DNA of 64,000 nt from Odiellus spinosus (GCA_963920705.1 OY987230.1:2232001-2296000), one strand, 5' to 3'. Positions 39,401 to 54,119 are shown, numbered from the stretch's first letter. A program made the numbers and translations. Notes: generated from the sequence alone by a model not told the origin.

Positions 39401-42400
39401 GACAGTTTAAATAATAAGAGTTTTCAAAAATCCGTTGAAAAACATGGAAAATATGGACAATTCAAAAAACATCTAATATCAAAAAGCGAATTTTGAAAAT
39501 CTGAAATTTGACTATTTTGATATTCTATGATTTCTTGAATTGGCCATATTTTTCTTGTTTTTCAACGGATTTTTGAAAACTCTTATTATTTAGACTGTCC
39601 ATTAATTGCTCTTTCGAATGACTTTGGTTTTGTCTAAATTGCCAAAACGTGACAAATATAAAATTGGTTAAAATTAAGCAAAAACGCTTAAAAATCCAAG
39701 ATTATTGGATTCAAATGGACACAAAACTTTTGAATTTTAAGCGATTTAGACAAAATTAAGACCACTCGAAAGACCTAATTTTGGTCTATCTAAAAAACAA
39801 TAGTTTTGGAAAATCCGTTGAAAAACAAGAAAAATATGGCCAATTCAAGAAATCATAGAATATCAAAATAGTCAAATTTCAGATTTTCAAAATTCGCTTT
39901 TTGATATTAGATGTTTTTTGAATTGTCCATATTTTCCATGTTTTTCAACGGATTTTCCAAAACTCTTGTTTTTTAGATAGACCAATATTTGCTCTTTCGA
40001 GTGGTCTTAATTTTGTCTAAATCGCTTAAAATTCAAAAGTTTTGTGTCCATTTGAATCCAATAATCTTGGATTTTTAAGCGTTTTTGCTTAATTTTAACC
40101 AATTTTATATTTGTCACAATTTTGCAATTTAGACAAAACCAAAGTCATTCGAAAGAGCAATTAATGGACAGTCTAAATCATAAGAGTTTTCAAAAATCCG
40201 TTGAAAAACAAGAAAAATGTGGACAATTCAAGAAATCATAGAATATCAAAATAGTCAAATTTCAGATTTTCAAAATTCGCTTTTTGATATTAGATGTTTT
40301 TTGAATTGGCCATATTTTTCTTGTTTTTCAACGGATTTTTGAAAACTCTTATTATTAAGACTGTCCATTAATTGCTCTTTCGAATGACTTTGTTTTTGTC
40401 TAAATTGCAAAATTGTGACAAATATAAAATTGGTTAAAATTAAGCAAAAACGCTTAAAAATCCAAGATTATTGGATTCAAATGGACACAAAACTTTTGAT
40501 TTTTAAGCGATTTAGACAAAATTAAGACCACTCGAAAGAGCAAATATTGGTCTATCTGAAAATCAAGAGTTTTGGAAAATCCGTTGAAAAACATGGAAAA
40601 TATGGACAATTCAAAAAACATCTAATATCAAAAAGCGAATTTTGAAAATCTGAAATTTGACTATTTTGATATTCTATGATTTCTTGAATTGGCCATATTT
40701 TTCTTGTTTTTCAACGGATTTTCCAAAACTATTGTTTTTTAGATAGACCAAAATTTGGTCTTTCGAGTGGTCTTAATTTTGTCTAAATCGCTTAAAATTC
40801 AAAAGTTTTGTGTCCTTTTGAATCCAATAATGTTGGATTTTTAAGCGTTTTTGCTTAATTTTAACCAATTTTATATTTGTCACGTTTTGGCAATTTAGAC
40901 AAAACCAAAGTCATTCGAAAGAGCAATTAATGGACAGTCTAAATAATAAGAGTTTTCAAAAATCCGTTGAAAAACAAGAAAAATATGGCCAATTCAAGAA
41001 ATCATAGAATATCAAAATAGTCAAATTTCAGATTTTCAAAATTCGCTTTTTGATATTAGATGTTTTTTGAATTGTCCATATTCTCCATGTTTTTCAACGG
41101 ATTTTCCAAAACTCTTGTTTTTTAGATAGACCAAAATTTGGTCTTTCGAGTGGTCTTAATTTTGTCTAAATCGCTTAAAATTCAAAAGTTTTGTGTCCAT
41201 TTGAATCCAATAATCTTGGATTTTTAAGCGTTTTTGCTTAATTTTAACCAATTTTATATTTGTCACGTTTTGGCAATTTAGTCAAAACCAAAGTCATTCG
41301 AAAGAGCAATTAATGGACAGTTTAAATAATAAGAGTTTTCAAAAATCCGTTGAAAAACATGGAAAATATGGACAATTCAAAAAGCATCTAATATCAAAAA
41401 GCGAATTTTGAAAATCTGAAATTTGACTATTTTGATATTCTATGATTTCTTGAATTGGCCATATTTTTCTTGATTTTCAACGGATTTTTGAAAACTCTTA
41501 TTATTTAGACTGTCCATTAATTGCTCTTTCGAATGACTATGGTTTTGTCTAAATTGCCAAAACGTGACAAATATAAAATTGGTTAAAATTAAGCAAAAAC
41601 GCTTAAAAATCCAAGATTATTGGATTCAAATGGACACAAAACTTTTGAATTTTAAGCGATTTAGACAAAATTAAGACCACTCGAAAGAGCAAATATTGGT
41701 CTATCTAAAGAACAAGAGTTTTGGAAAATCCGTTGAAAAACATGGAAAATATGGACAATTCAAAAAACATCTAATATCAAAAAGCGAATTTTGAAAATCT
41801 GAAATTTGACTATTTTGATATTCTATGATTTCTTGAATTGGCCATATTTTTCTTGTTTTTCAACGGATTTTTGAAAACACTTATTATTTAGACTGTCCAT
41901 TAATTGCTCTTTAGAATGACTTTGGTTTTGTCTAAATTGCAAAATTGTGACAAATATAAAATTGGTTAAAATTAAGCAAAAACGCTTAAAAATCCAAGAT
42001 TATTGGATTCAAATGGACACAAAACTTTTGAATTTTAAGCGATTTAGACAAAATTAAGACCACTCGAAAGACCAAATTTTGGTCTATCTAAAAACAATAG
42101 TTTTGGAAAATCCGTTGAAAAACAAGAAAAATATGGCCAATTCAAGAAATCATACAATATCAAAATAGTCAAATTTCAGATTTTAAAAATTCGCTTTTTG
42201 ATATTAGATGTTTTTTGAATTGTCCATATTTTCCATGTTTTTCAACGGATTTTCCAAAACTCTTGATTTTCAGATAGACCAATATTTGCTCTTTCGAGTG
42301 GTCTTAATTTTGTCTAAATCGCTTAAAAATCAAAAGTTTTGTGTCCATTTGAATCCAATTATCTTGGATTTTTAAGCGTTTTTGCTTAATTTTAACCAAT

Positions 42401-42467
42401 TTTATATTTGTCACGTTTTGGCAATTTAGACAAAACCAAAGTCATTCGAAAGAGCAATTAATGGACA

Positions 42468-44765
42468 GTCTAAATCATAAGAGTTTTCAAAAATCCGTTG
42501 AAAAACAAGAAAAATGTGGACAATTCAAGAAATCATAGAATATCAAAATAGTCAAATTTCAGATTTTCAAAATTCGCTCTTTGATATTAGATGTTTTTTG
42601 AATTGGCCATATTTTTCTTGTTTTTCAACGGATTTTTGAAAACTCTTATTATTAAGACTGTCCATTAATTGCTCTTTCGAATGACTTTGTGTTTGTCTAA
42701 ATTGCAAAATTGTGACAAATATAAAATTGGTTAAAATTAAGCAAAAACGCTTAAAAATCCAAGATCATTGGATTCAAATGGACACAAAACTTTTGATTTT
42801 TAAGCGATTTAGACAAAATTAAGACCACTCGAAAGAGCAAATATTGGTCTATCTGAAAATCAAGAGTTTTGGAAAATCCGTTGAAAAACATGGAAAATAT
42901 GGACAATTCAAAAAACATCTAATATCAAAAAGCGAATTTTGAAAATCTGAAATTTGACTATTTTGATATTGTATGATTTCTTGAATTGGCCATATTTTTC
43001 TTGTTTTTCAACGGATTTTCCAAAACTCTTGTTTTTTAGATAGACCAATATTTGCTCTTTCGAGTGGTCTTAATTTTGTCTAAATCGCTTAAAATTCAAA
43101 AGTTTTGTGTCCATTTGAATCCAATAATCTTGGATTTTTAAGCGTTTTTGCTTAATTTTAACCAATTTTATATTTGTCACAATTTTGCAATTTAGACAAA
43201 ACCAAAGTCATTCGAAAGAGCAATTAATGGACAGTCTAAATCATAAGAGTTTTCAAAAATCCGTTGAAAAACAAGAAAAATGTGGACAATTCAAGAAATC
43301 ATAGAATATCAAAATAGTCCAATTTCAGATTTTCAAAATTCGCTTTTTGATATTAGATGTTTTTTGAATTGGCCATATTTTTCTTGTTTTTCAACGGATT
43401 TTTGAAAACTCTTATTAATAAGACTGTCCATTAATTGCTCTTTCGAATGACTTTGTTTTTGTCTAAATTGCAAAATTGTGACAAATATAAAATTGGTTAA
43501 AATTAAGCAAAAACGCTTAAAAATCCAAGATTATTGGATTCAAATGGACACAAAACTTTTGATTTTTAAGCGATTTAGACAAAATTAAGACCACTCGAAA
43601 GAGCAAATATTGGTCTATCTGAAAATCAAGAGTTTTGGAAAATCCGTTGAAAAACATGGAAAATATGGACAATTCAAAAAACATCTAATATCAAAAAGCG
43701 AATTTTGAAAATCTGAAATTTGACTATTTTGATATTCTATGATTTCTTGAATTGGCCATATTTTTCTTGTTTTTCAACGGATTTTCCAAAACTATTGTTT
43801 TTTAGATAGACCAAAATTTGGTCTTTCGAGTGGTCTTAATTTTGTCTAAATCGCTTAAAATTCAAAAGTTTTGTGTCCATTTGAATCCAATAATGTTGGA
43901 TTTTTAAGCGTTTTTGCTTAATTTTAACCAATTTTATATTTGTCACGTTTTGGCAATTTAGACAAAACCAAAGTCATTCGAAAGAGCAATTAATGGACAG
44001 TTTAAATAATAAGAGTTTTCAAAAATCCGTTGAAAAACATGGAAAATATGGACAATTCAAAAAAAATCTAATATCAAAAAGCGAATTTTGAAAATCTGAA
44101 ATTTGACTATTTTGATATTCTATGATTTCTTGAATTGGCCATATTTTTCTTGTTTTTCAACGGATTTTTGAAAACTCTTATTATTTAGACTGTCCATTAA
44201 TTGCTCTTTAGAATGACTTTGGTTTTGTCTAAATTGCCAAAACGTGACAATTATAAAATTGCTTAAAATTAAGCAAAAACGCTTAAAAATCCAAGATTAT
44301 TGGATTCAAATGGACACAAAACTTTTGAATTTTAAGCGATTTAGACAAAATTAAGACCACTCGAAAGACCAAATTTTGGTCTATCTAAAAAACAATAGTT
44401 TTAGAAAATCCGTTGAAAAACAAGAAAAATATGGCCAATTCAAGAAATCATACAATATCAAAATAGTCAAATTTCAGATTTTAAAAATTCGCTTTTTGAT
44501 ATTAGATGTTTTTTGAATTGTCCATATTTTCCATGTTTTTCAACGGATTTTCCAAAACTCTTGTTTTTTAGATAGACCAATATTTGCTCTTTCGAGTGGT
44601 CTTAATTTTGTCTAAATCGCTTAAAATTCAAAAGTTTTGTGTCCATTTGAATCCAATAATCTTGGATTTTTAAGCGTTTTTGCTTAATTTTAACCAATTT
44701 TATATTTGTCACAATTTTGCAATTTAGACAAAACCAAAGTCATTCGAAAGAGCAATTAATGGACA
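42468..44765. repeat. About six extra monomers in superblock copy 2
   Basis: The match to 27151 breaks at GTCTAAATCATAAG (42468) and resumes after about 44765. The inserted monomers have codes 3,2,3,2,1,4. The pair starting at 42468 recurs 766 bp later at 43234 and resembles the pair at about 40173 (AAATCATAAG, AAATGTGGAC, and AATAATGTTGG near 40828 and 43890). The insertion therefore looks like a local amplification of neighbouring monomers, not foreign DNA. Confidence 0.75.
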
Positions 44766-45639
44766 GTCTAAATAATAAGAGTTTTCAAAAATCCGTTGAA
44801 AAACAAGAAAAATGTGGACAATTCAAGAAATCATAGAATATCAAAATAGTCAAATTTCAGATTTTCAAAATTCGCTTTTTGATATTAGATGTTTTTTGAA
44901 TTGGCCATATTTTTCTTGTTTTTCAACGGATTTTTGAAAACTCTTATTATTAAGACTGTCCATTAATTGCTCTTTCGAATGACTTTGTTTTTGACTAAAT
45001 TGCAAAATTGTGACAAATATAAAATTGGTTAAAATTAAGCAAAAACGCTTAAAAATCCAAGATTATTGGATTCAAATGGACACAAAACTTTTGATTTTTA
45101 AGCGATTTAGACAAAATTAAGACCACTCGAAAGAGCAAATATTGGTCTATCTGAAAATAAAGAGTTTTGGAAAATCCGTTGAAAAACATGGAAAATATGG
45201 ACAATTCAAAAAACATCTAATATCAAAAAGCGAATTTTGAAAATCTGAAATTTGACTATTTTGATATTCTATGATTTCTTGAATTGGCCATATTTTTCTT
45301 GTTTTTCAACGGATTTTCCAAAACTATTGTTTTTTAGATAGACCAAAATTTGGTCTTTCGAGTGGTCTTAACTTTGTCTAAATGGCTTAAAATTCAAAAG
45401 TTTTGTGTCCATTTGAATCCAATAATCTTGGATTTTTAAGCGTTTTTGCTTAATTTTAACCAATTTTATATTTGTCACGTTTTGGCAATTTAGACAAAAC
45501 CAAAGTCATTCGAAAGAGCAATTAATGGACAGTCTAAATAATAAGAGTTTTCAAAAATCCGTTGAAAAACAAGAAAAATATGGCCAATTCAAGAAATCAT
45601 AGAATATCAAAATAGTCAAATTTCAGATTTTCAAAATTC

Positions 45640-47550
45640 GCTTTTTGATATTAGATGTTTTTTGAATTGTCCATATTTTCCATGTTTTTCAACGGATTTT
45701 TGAAAACTCTTATTATTTAAACTCTCCATTAATTGCTCTTTCGAATGACTTTGGTTTTGTCTAAATTGCAAAATTGTGACAAATATAAAATTGGTTAAAA
45801 TTAAGCAAAAACGCTTAAAAATCCAAGATTATTGGATTCAAATAGACATAAAACTTTTGATTTTTAAGCGATTTAGACAAAATTAAGACCACTCGAAAGA
45901 CCAAATTTTGGTCTATCTAAAAAACAAGAGTTTTGGAAAATCCGTTGAAAAACATGGAAAATATGGACAATTCAAAAAACATCTAATATCAAAAAGCGAA
46001 TTTTGAAAATCTGAAATTTGACTATTTTGATATTCTATGATTTCTTGAATTGGCCATATTTTTCTTGTTTTTCAACGGATTTTTGAAAACTCTTATTATT
46101 TAGACTGTCCATTAATTGGTCTTTCGAATGACTTTGGTTTTGTCTAAATTGCCAAAACGTGACAAATATAAAATTGGTTAAAATTAAGCAAAAACGCTTA
46201 AAAATCCAAGATTATTGGATTCAAATGGACACAAAACTTTTGAATTTTAAGCGATTTAGACAAAATTAAGACCACTCGAAAGACCAAATTTTGGTCTATC
46301 TAAAAAACAATAGTTTTGGAAAATCCGTTGAAAAACAAGAAAAATATGGCCAATTCAAGAAATCATAGAATATCAAAATAGTCAAATTTCAGATTTTCAA
46401 AATTCGCTTTTTGATATTAGATGTTTTTTGAATTGTCCATATTTTCCATGTTTTTCAACGGATTTTCCAAAACTCTTGATTTTCAGATAGACCAATATTT
46501 GCTCTTTCGAGTGGTCTTAATTTTGTCTAAATCGCTTAAAAATCAAAAGTTTTGTGTCCATTTGAATCCAATAATCTTGGATTTTTAAGCGTTTTTGCTC
46601 AATTTTTACCAATTTTATATTTGTCACAATTTTGCAATTTAGACAAAAACAAAGTCATTCGAAAGAGCAATTAATGGACAGTCTTAATAATAAGAGTTTT
46701 CAAAAATCCGTTGAAAAACAAGAAAAATATGGCCAATTCAAAAAACATCTAATATCAAAAAGCGAATTTTGAAAATCTGAAATTTGACTATTTTGATATT
46801 CTATGATTTCTTGAATTGGCCATATTTTTCTTGTTTTTCAACGGATTTTCCAAAACTCTTGTTTTTTAGATAGAGAAATATTTGCTCTTTCGAGTGGTCT
46901 TAATTTTGTCTAAATCGCTTAAAAATCAAAAGTTTTGTGTCCATTTGAATCCAATAATCTTGGATTTTTAAGCGTTTTTGCTTAATTTTAACCAATTTTA
47001 TATTTGTCACAATTTTGCAATTTAGACAAAACCAAAGTCATTCGAAAGAGCAATTAATGGACAGTTTAAATAATAAGAGTTTTCAAAAATCCGTTGAAAA
47101 ACATGGAAAATATGGACAATTCAAAAAACATCTAATATCAAAAAGCGAATTTTGAAAATCTGAAATTTGACTATTTTGATATTCTATGATTTCTTGAATT
47201 GGCCATATTTTTCTTGTTTTTCAACGGATTTTTGAAAACTCTTATTATTTAGACTGTCCATTAATTGCTCTTTCGAATGACTTTGGTTTTATCTAAATTG
47301 CAAAATTGTGACAAATATAAAATTGGTTAAAATTAAGCAAAAACGCTTAAAAATCCAAGATTATTGGATTCAAATGGACACAAAACTTTTGAATTTTAAG
47401 CGATTTAGACAAAATTAAGACCACTCGAAAGACCAAATTTTGGTCTATCTAAAAAACAATAGTTTTGGAAAATCCGTTGAAAAACAAGAAAAATATGGCC
47501 AATTCAAGAAATCATAGAATATCAAAATAGTCAAATTTCAGATTTTCAAA
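45640..47550. repeat. About five extra monomers in superblock copy 2
   Basis: The P cassette matching about 27946 in copy 1 continues after this interval: TTTTGATTTTAGATG with GAATTGCCCATA occurs at about 28028 and 47558, an offset of 51 monomers, while the preceding segment matches at 46. Private variants include AAATAGACATAAAAC near 45840, TTTGCTCAATTTTTACC near 46596 and GATAGAGAAATATTTG near 46871. No non-satellite DNA is present. Confidence 0.7.
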
Positions 47551-48883
47551 ATTCGCTTTTTGATTTTAGATGTTTTTTGAATTGCCCATATTTTCCATGT
47601 TTTTCAACGGATTTTTGAAAACTCTTATTATTAAGACTGTCCATTAATTGCTCTTTCGAATGACTTTGTTTTTGTCTAAATTGCAAAATTGTGACAAATA
47701 TAAAATTGGTTAAAATTAAGCAAAAACGCTTAAAAATCCAAGATTATTGGATTCAAATGGACACAAAACTTTTGATTTTTAAGCGATTTAGACAAAATTA
47801 AGACCACTCGAAAGAGCAAATATTGCTCTATCTAAAAAACAAGAGTTTTGGAAAATCCGTTTAAAAACATGGAAAATATGGACAATTCAAAAAACATCTA
47901 ATATCAAAAAGCGAATTTTGAAAATCTGAAATTTGACTATTTTGATATTGTATGATTTCTTGAATTGGCCATATTTTTCTTGTTTTTCAACGGATTTTCC
48001 AAAACTCTTGTTTTTTAGATAGACCAAAAATTGGTCTTTCGAGTGGTCTTAATTTTGTCTAAATCGCTTAAAAATCAAAAGTTTTGTGTCCATTTGAATC
48101 CAATAATCTTGGATTTTTAAGCGTTTTTGCTTAATTTTAACCAATTTTATATTTGTCACAATTTTGCAATTTAGACAAAACCAAAGTCATTCGAAAGAGC
48201 AATTAATGGACAGTTTAAATAATAAGAGTTTTCAAAAATCCGTTGAAAAACATGGAAAATATGGACAATTCAAAAAACATCTAATATCAAAAAGCGAATT
48301 TTGAAAATCTGAAATTTGACTATTTTGATATTCTATGATTTCTTGAATTGGCCATATTTTTCTTGTTTTTCAACGGATTTTTGAAAACTCTTATTATTTA
48401 GACTGTCCATTAATTGCTCTTTCGAATGACTTTGGTTTTGTCTAAATTGCCAAAACGTGACAAATATAAAATTGGTTAAAATTAAGCAAAAACGCTTAAA
48501 AATCCAAGATTATTGGATTCAAATGGACACAAAAGTTTTGAATTTTAAGCGATTTAGACAAAATTAAGACCACTCGAAAGACCAAATTTTGGTCTATCTA
48601 AAAAACAATAGTTTTGGAAAATCCGTTGAAAAACAAGAAAAATATGGCCAATTCAAGAAATCATAGAATATCAAAATAGTCAAATTTCAGATTTTCAAAA
48701 TTCGCTTTTTGATATTAGATGTTTTTTGAATTGTCCATATTTTCCATGTTTTTCAACGGATTTTTGAAAACTCTTATTATTAAGACTGTCCATTAATTGC
48801 TCTTTCGAATGACTTTGTTTTTGTCTAAATTGCAAAATTGTGACAAATATAAAATTGGTTAAAATTAAGCAAAAACGCTTAAA

Positions 48884-50292
48884 AATTCAAGATAATTGGA
48901 TTCAAATGGACACAAAACTTTTGATTTTTAAGCGATTTAGACAAAATTAAGACCACTCGAAAGAGCAAATATTGGTCTATCTGAAAATCAAGAGTTTTGG
49001 AAAATCCGTTGAAAAACATGGAAAATATGGACAATTCAAAAAACATCTAATATCAAAAAGCGAATTTTGAAAATCTGAAATTTGACTATTTTGATATTCT
49101 ATGATTTTTTGAATTGGCCATATTTTTCTTGTTTTTCAACGGATTTTCCAAAACTATTGTTTTTTAGATAGACCAAAATTTGGTCTTTCGAGTGTTCTTA
49201 ATTTTGTCTAAATCGCTTAAAATTCAAAAGTTTTGTGTCCATTTGAATCCAATAATCTTGGATTTTTAAGCGTTTTTGCTTAATTTTAACCAATTTTATA
49301 TTTGTCACAATTTTGCAATTTAGACAAAACCAAAGTCATTCGAAAGAGCAATTAATGGACAGTCTAAATAATAAGAGTTTTCAAAAATCCGTTGAAAAAC
49401 AAGAAAAATATGGCCAATTTAAGAAATCATAGAATATCAAAATAGTCAAATTTCTGATTTTCAAAATTCGCTTTTTGATATTAGATGTTTTTTGAATTGT
49501 CCATATTTTCCATGTTTTTCAACGGATTTTTGAAAACTCTTATTATTTAAACTGTCCATTAATTGCTCTTTCGAATGACTTTGGTTTTGTCTAAATTGCA
49601 AAATTGTGACAAATATAAAATTGGTTAAAATTAAGCAAAAACGCTTAAAAATCCAAGATTATTGGATTCAAATGGACACAAAACTTTTGATTTTTAAGCG
49701 ATTTAGACAAAATTAAGACCACTCGAAAGACCAAATTTTGGTCTATCTAAAAAACAAGAGTTTTGGAAAATCCGTTGAAAAACATGGAAAATATGGACAA
49801 TTCAAAAAACATCTAATATCAAAAAGCGAATTTTGAAAATCTGAAATTTGACTATTTTGATATTCTATGATTTCTTGAATTGGCCATATTTTTCTTGTTT
49901 TTCAACGGATTTTTGAAAATTCTTATTATTTAGACTGTCCATTAATTGCTCTTTCGAATGACTTTGGTTTTGTCTAAATTGCCAAAACGTGACAAATATA
50001 AAATTGGTTAAAATTAAGCAAAAACGCTTAAAAATCCAAGATTATTGGATTCAAATGGACACAAAACTTTTGAATTTTAAGCGATTTAGACAAAATTAAG
50101 ACCACTCGAAAGACCAAATTTTGGTCTATCTAAAAAACAATAGTTTTGGAAAATCCGTTGAAAAACAATAAAAATATGGCCAATTCAAGAAATCATAGAA
50201 TATCAAAATAGTCAAATTTCAGATTTTCAAAATTCGCTTTTTGATATTAGATGTTTTTTGAATTGTCCATATTTTCCATGTTTTTCAACGGA
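48884..50292. repeat. Single 4-monomer unit in superblock copy 2
   Basis: Codes 2,3,1,4 and variants AATTCAAGATAATTGG, TCGAGTGTTCTT, CCAATTTAAG, AAATTTCTG, GAAAATTCTT and AACAATAAAAATATGG match 32035-33443 at an offset of 16849 bp. Only one copy is present here against three in superblock copy 1. It has AATAATCTTGG, as in the third copy of superblock 1, and private changes such as GATTTTTTGAATTGG near 49105 and TTGATTATCAG near 50307. Confidence 0.87.
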
Positions 50293-53200
50293 TTTTCCAA
50301 AACTCTTGATTATCAGATAGACCAATATTTGCTCTTTCGAGTGGTCTTAATTTTGTCTAAATCGCTTAAAAATCAAAAGTTTTGTGTCCATTTGAATCCA
50401 ATAATCTTGGATTTTTAAGCGTTTTTGCTTAATTTTAACCAATTTTATATTTGTCACAATTTTGCAATTTAGACAAAAACAAAGTCATTCGAAAGAGCAA
50501 TTAATGGACAGTCTTAATAATAAGAGTTTTCAAAAATCCGTTGAAAAACAAGAAAAATATGGCCAATTCAAAAAACATCTAATATCAAAAAGCGAATTTT
50601 GAAAATCTGAAATTTGACTATTTTGATATTCTATGATTTCTTGAATTGTCCACATTTTTCTTGTTTTTCAACGGATTTTTGAAAACTCTTATTATTTAGA
50701 CTGTCCATTAATTGCTCTTTCGAATGACTTTGGTTTTGTCTAAATTGCAAAATTGTGACAAATATAAAATTGGTTAATATAAAGAAAAAACGCTTAAAAA
50801 TCCAAGATTATTGGATTCAAATGGACACAAAACTTTTGATTTTTAAGCGATTTAGACAAAATTAAGACCACTCGAAAGACCAAATTTTGGTCTATCTAAA
50901 AAACAAGAGTTTTGGAAAATCCGTTGAAAAACATGGAAAATATGGACAATTCAAAAAACATCTAATATCAAAAAGCGAATTTTGAAAATCTGAAATTTGA
51001 CTATTTTGATATTCTATGATTTCTTGAATTGTCCACATTTTTCTTGTTTTTCAACGGATTTTTGAAAACTCTTATTATTTAGACTGTCCATTAATTGCTC
51101 TTTCGAATGACTTTGGTTTTGTCTAAATTGCAAAATTGTGACAAATATAAAATTGGTTAAAATTAAGCAAAAACGCTTAAAAATCCAAGATTATTGGATT
51201 CAAATGGACACAAAACTTTTGAATTTTAAGCGATTTAGACAAAATTAAGACCACTCGAAAGAGCAAATATTGGTCTATCTAAAGAACAAGAGTTTTGGAA
51301 AATCCGTTGAAAAACATGGAAAATATGGACAATTCAAAAAACATCTAATATCAAAAAGCGAATTTTGAAAATCTGAAATTTGACTATTTTGATATTCTAT
51401 GATTTCTTGAATTGGCCATATTTTTCTTGTTTTTCAACGGATTTTTGAAAACTCTTATTATTTAGACTGTCCATTAATTGCTCTTTAGAATGACTTTGGT
51501 TTTGTCTAAATTGCAAAATTGTGACAAATATAAAATTGGTTAAAATTAAGCAAAAACGCTTAAAAATCCAAGATTATTGGATTCAAATGGACACAAAACT
51601 TTTGAATTTTAAGCGATTTAGACAAAATTAAGACCACTCGAAAGACCAAATTTTGGTCTATCTAAAAACAATAGTTTTGGAAAATCCGTTGAAAAACAAG
51701 AAAAATATGGCCAATTCAAGAAATCATACAATATCAAAATAGTCAAATTTCAGATTTTAAAAATTCGCTTTTTGATATTAGATGTTTTTTGAATTGTCCA
51801 TATTTTCCATGTTTTTCAACGGATTTTCCAAAACTCTTGATTTTCAGATAGACCAATATTTGCTCTTTCGAGTGGTCTTAATTTTGTCTAAATCGCTTAA
51901 AAATCAAAAGTTTTGTGTCCATTTGAATCCAATTATCTTGGATTTTTAAGCGTTTTTGCTTAATTTTAACCAATTTTATATTTGTCACAATTTTGCAATT
52001 TAGACAAAAACAAAGTCATTCGAAAGAGCAATTAATGGACAGTCTTAATAATAAGAGTTTTCAAAAATCCGTTGAAAAACAAGAAAAATATGGCCAATTC
52101 AAAAAACATCTAATATCAAAAAGCGAATTTTGAAAATCTGAAATTTGACTATTTTGATATTCTATGATTTCTTGAATTGTCCACATTTTTCTTGTTTTTC
52201 AACGGATTTTTGAAAACTCTTATTATTTAGACTGTCCATTAATTGCTCTTTCGAATGACTTTGATTTTGTCTAAATTGCCAAAACGTGACAAATATAAAA
52301 TTGGTTAAAATTAAGCAAAAACGCTTAAAAATCCAAGATTATTGGATTCAAATGGACACAAAACTTTTGAATTTTAAGCGATTTAGACAAAATTAAGACC
52401 ACTCGAAAGACCAAATTTTGGTCTATCTAAAAAACAATAGTTTTGGAAAATCCGTTGAAAAGCAAGAAAAATATGGCCAATTCAAGAAATCATACAATAT
52501 CAAAATAGTCAAATTTCAGATTTTCAAAATTCGCTTTTTGATATTAGATGTTTTTTGAATTGTCCATATTTTCCATGTTTTTCAACGGATTTTTGAAAAC
52601 TCTTATTATTAAGACTGTCCATTAATTGCTCTTTCGAATGACTTTGTTTTTGTCTAAATTGCAAAATTGTGACAAATATAAAATTGGATAAAATTAAGCA
52701 AAAACGCTTAAAAATCCAAGATTATTGGATTCAAATGGACACAAAACTTTTAATTTTTAAGCGATTTAGACAAAATTAAGACCACACGAAAGAGCAAATA
52801 TTGATCTATCTGAAAATCACGAGTTTTGGAAAATCCGTTGAAAAACATGGAAAATATGGACAATTCAAAAAACATCTAATATCAAAAAGCGAATTTTTAA
52901 AATCTGAAATTTGACTATTTTGATATTCTATGACTTCTTGAATTGGCCATATTTTTCTTGTTTTTCAACGGATTTTCCAAAACTATTGTTTTTTAGATAG
53001 ACCAAAATTTGGTCTTTCGAGTGGTCTTAATTTTGTCTAAATCGCTTAAAATTCAAAAGTTTTGTGTCCATTTGAATCCAATAATCTTGGATTTTTAAGC
53101 GTTTTTGCTTAATTTTAACCAATTTTATATTTGTCACGTTTTGGCAATTTAGTCAAAACCAAAGTCATTCGAAAGAGCAATTAATGGACAGTCTAAATAA

Positions 53201-54119
53201 TAAGAGTTTTCAAAAATCCGTTGAAAAACAAGAGAAATATGGCCAATTCAAGAAATCATAGAATATCAAAATAGTCAAATTTCAGATTTTCAAAATTCGC
53301 TTTTTGATATTAGATGTTTTTTGAATTGTCCATATTTTCCATGTTTTTCAACGGATTTTCCAAAACTCTTGATTTTCAGATAGACCAATATTTGCTCTTT
53401 CGAGTGGTCTTACTTTTGTCTAAATCGCTTAAAAATCAAAAGTTTTGTGTCCATTTGAATCCAATAATCTTGGATTTTTAAGCGTTTTTGCTTAATTTTA
53501 ACCAATTTTATATTTGTAAAATTTTGAAATTTAGACAAAAACAAAGTCATTCGAAAGAGCAATTAATGGACAGTCTTAATAATAAGAGTTTTCAAAAATC
53601 CGTTGAAAAACATGGAAAATATGGACAATTCAAAAAACATCTAATATCAAAAAGCGAATTTTGAAAATCTGAAATTTGACTATTTTGATATTCTATGATT
53701 TCTTGAATTGGCCATATTTTTCTTGTTTTTCAACGGATTTTTGAAAACTCTTATTATTTAGACTGTCCATTATTTGCTCTTTAGAATGACTTTGGTTTTG
53801 TCTAAATTGCAAAATTGTGACAAATATAAAATTGGTTAAAATTAAGCAAAAACGCTTAAAAATCCAAGATTATTGGATTCAAATGGACACAAAACTTTTG
53901 AATTTTAAGCGATTTAGACAAAATTAAGACCACTCGAAAGACCAAATTTTGGTCTATCTAAAAAACAATAGTTTTGGAAAATCCGTTGAAAAACAAGAAA
54001 AATATGGCCAATTCAAGAAATCATAGAATATCAAAATAGTCAAATTTCAGATTTTCAAAATTCGCTTTTTGATATTAGATGTTTTTTGAATTGTCCATAT
54101 TTTCCATGTTTTTCAACGG

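Larger units (their letters stand above)
37654..54119. repeat. Superblock copy 2: about 43 monomers, 16.5 kb
   Basis: Tandem copy of 22337-37653. Relative to copy 1 it has about six extra monomers (about 42468-44765) and about five extra (about 45640-47550). It lacks about seven that correspond to two 4-monomer units at about 28971-31700, and lacks one monomer near 53740 (offset drops from 16849 to 16466 bp, exactly 383). The net gain of three monomers agrees with the block lengths. Beyond 54119 the L cassette has ACTCTTG where copy 1 is followed by ACTATTG, and the match ends. Unequal exchange at whole-monomer steps is the simplest explanation; assembly error is the alternative. Confidence 0.85.
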
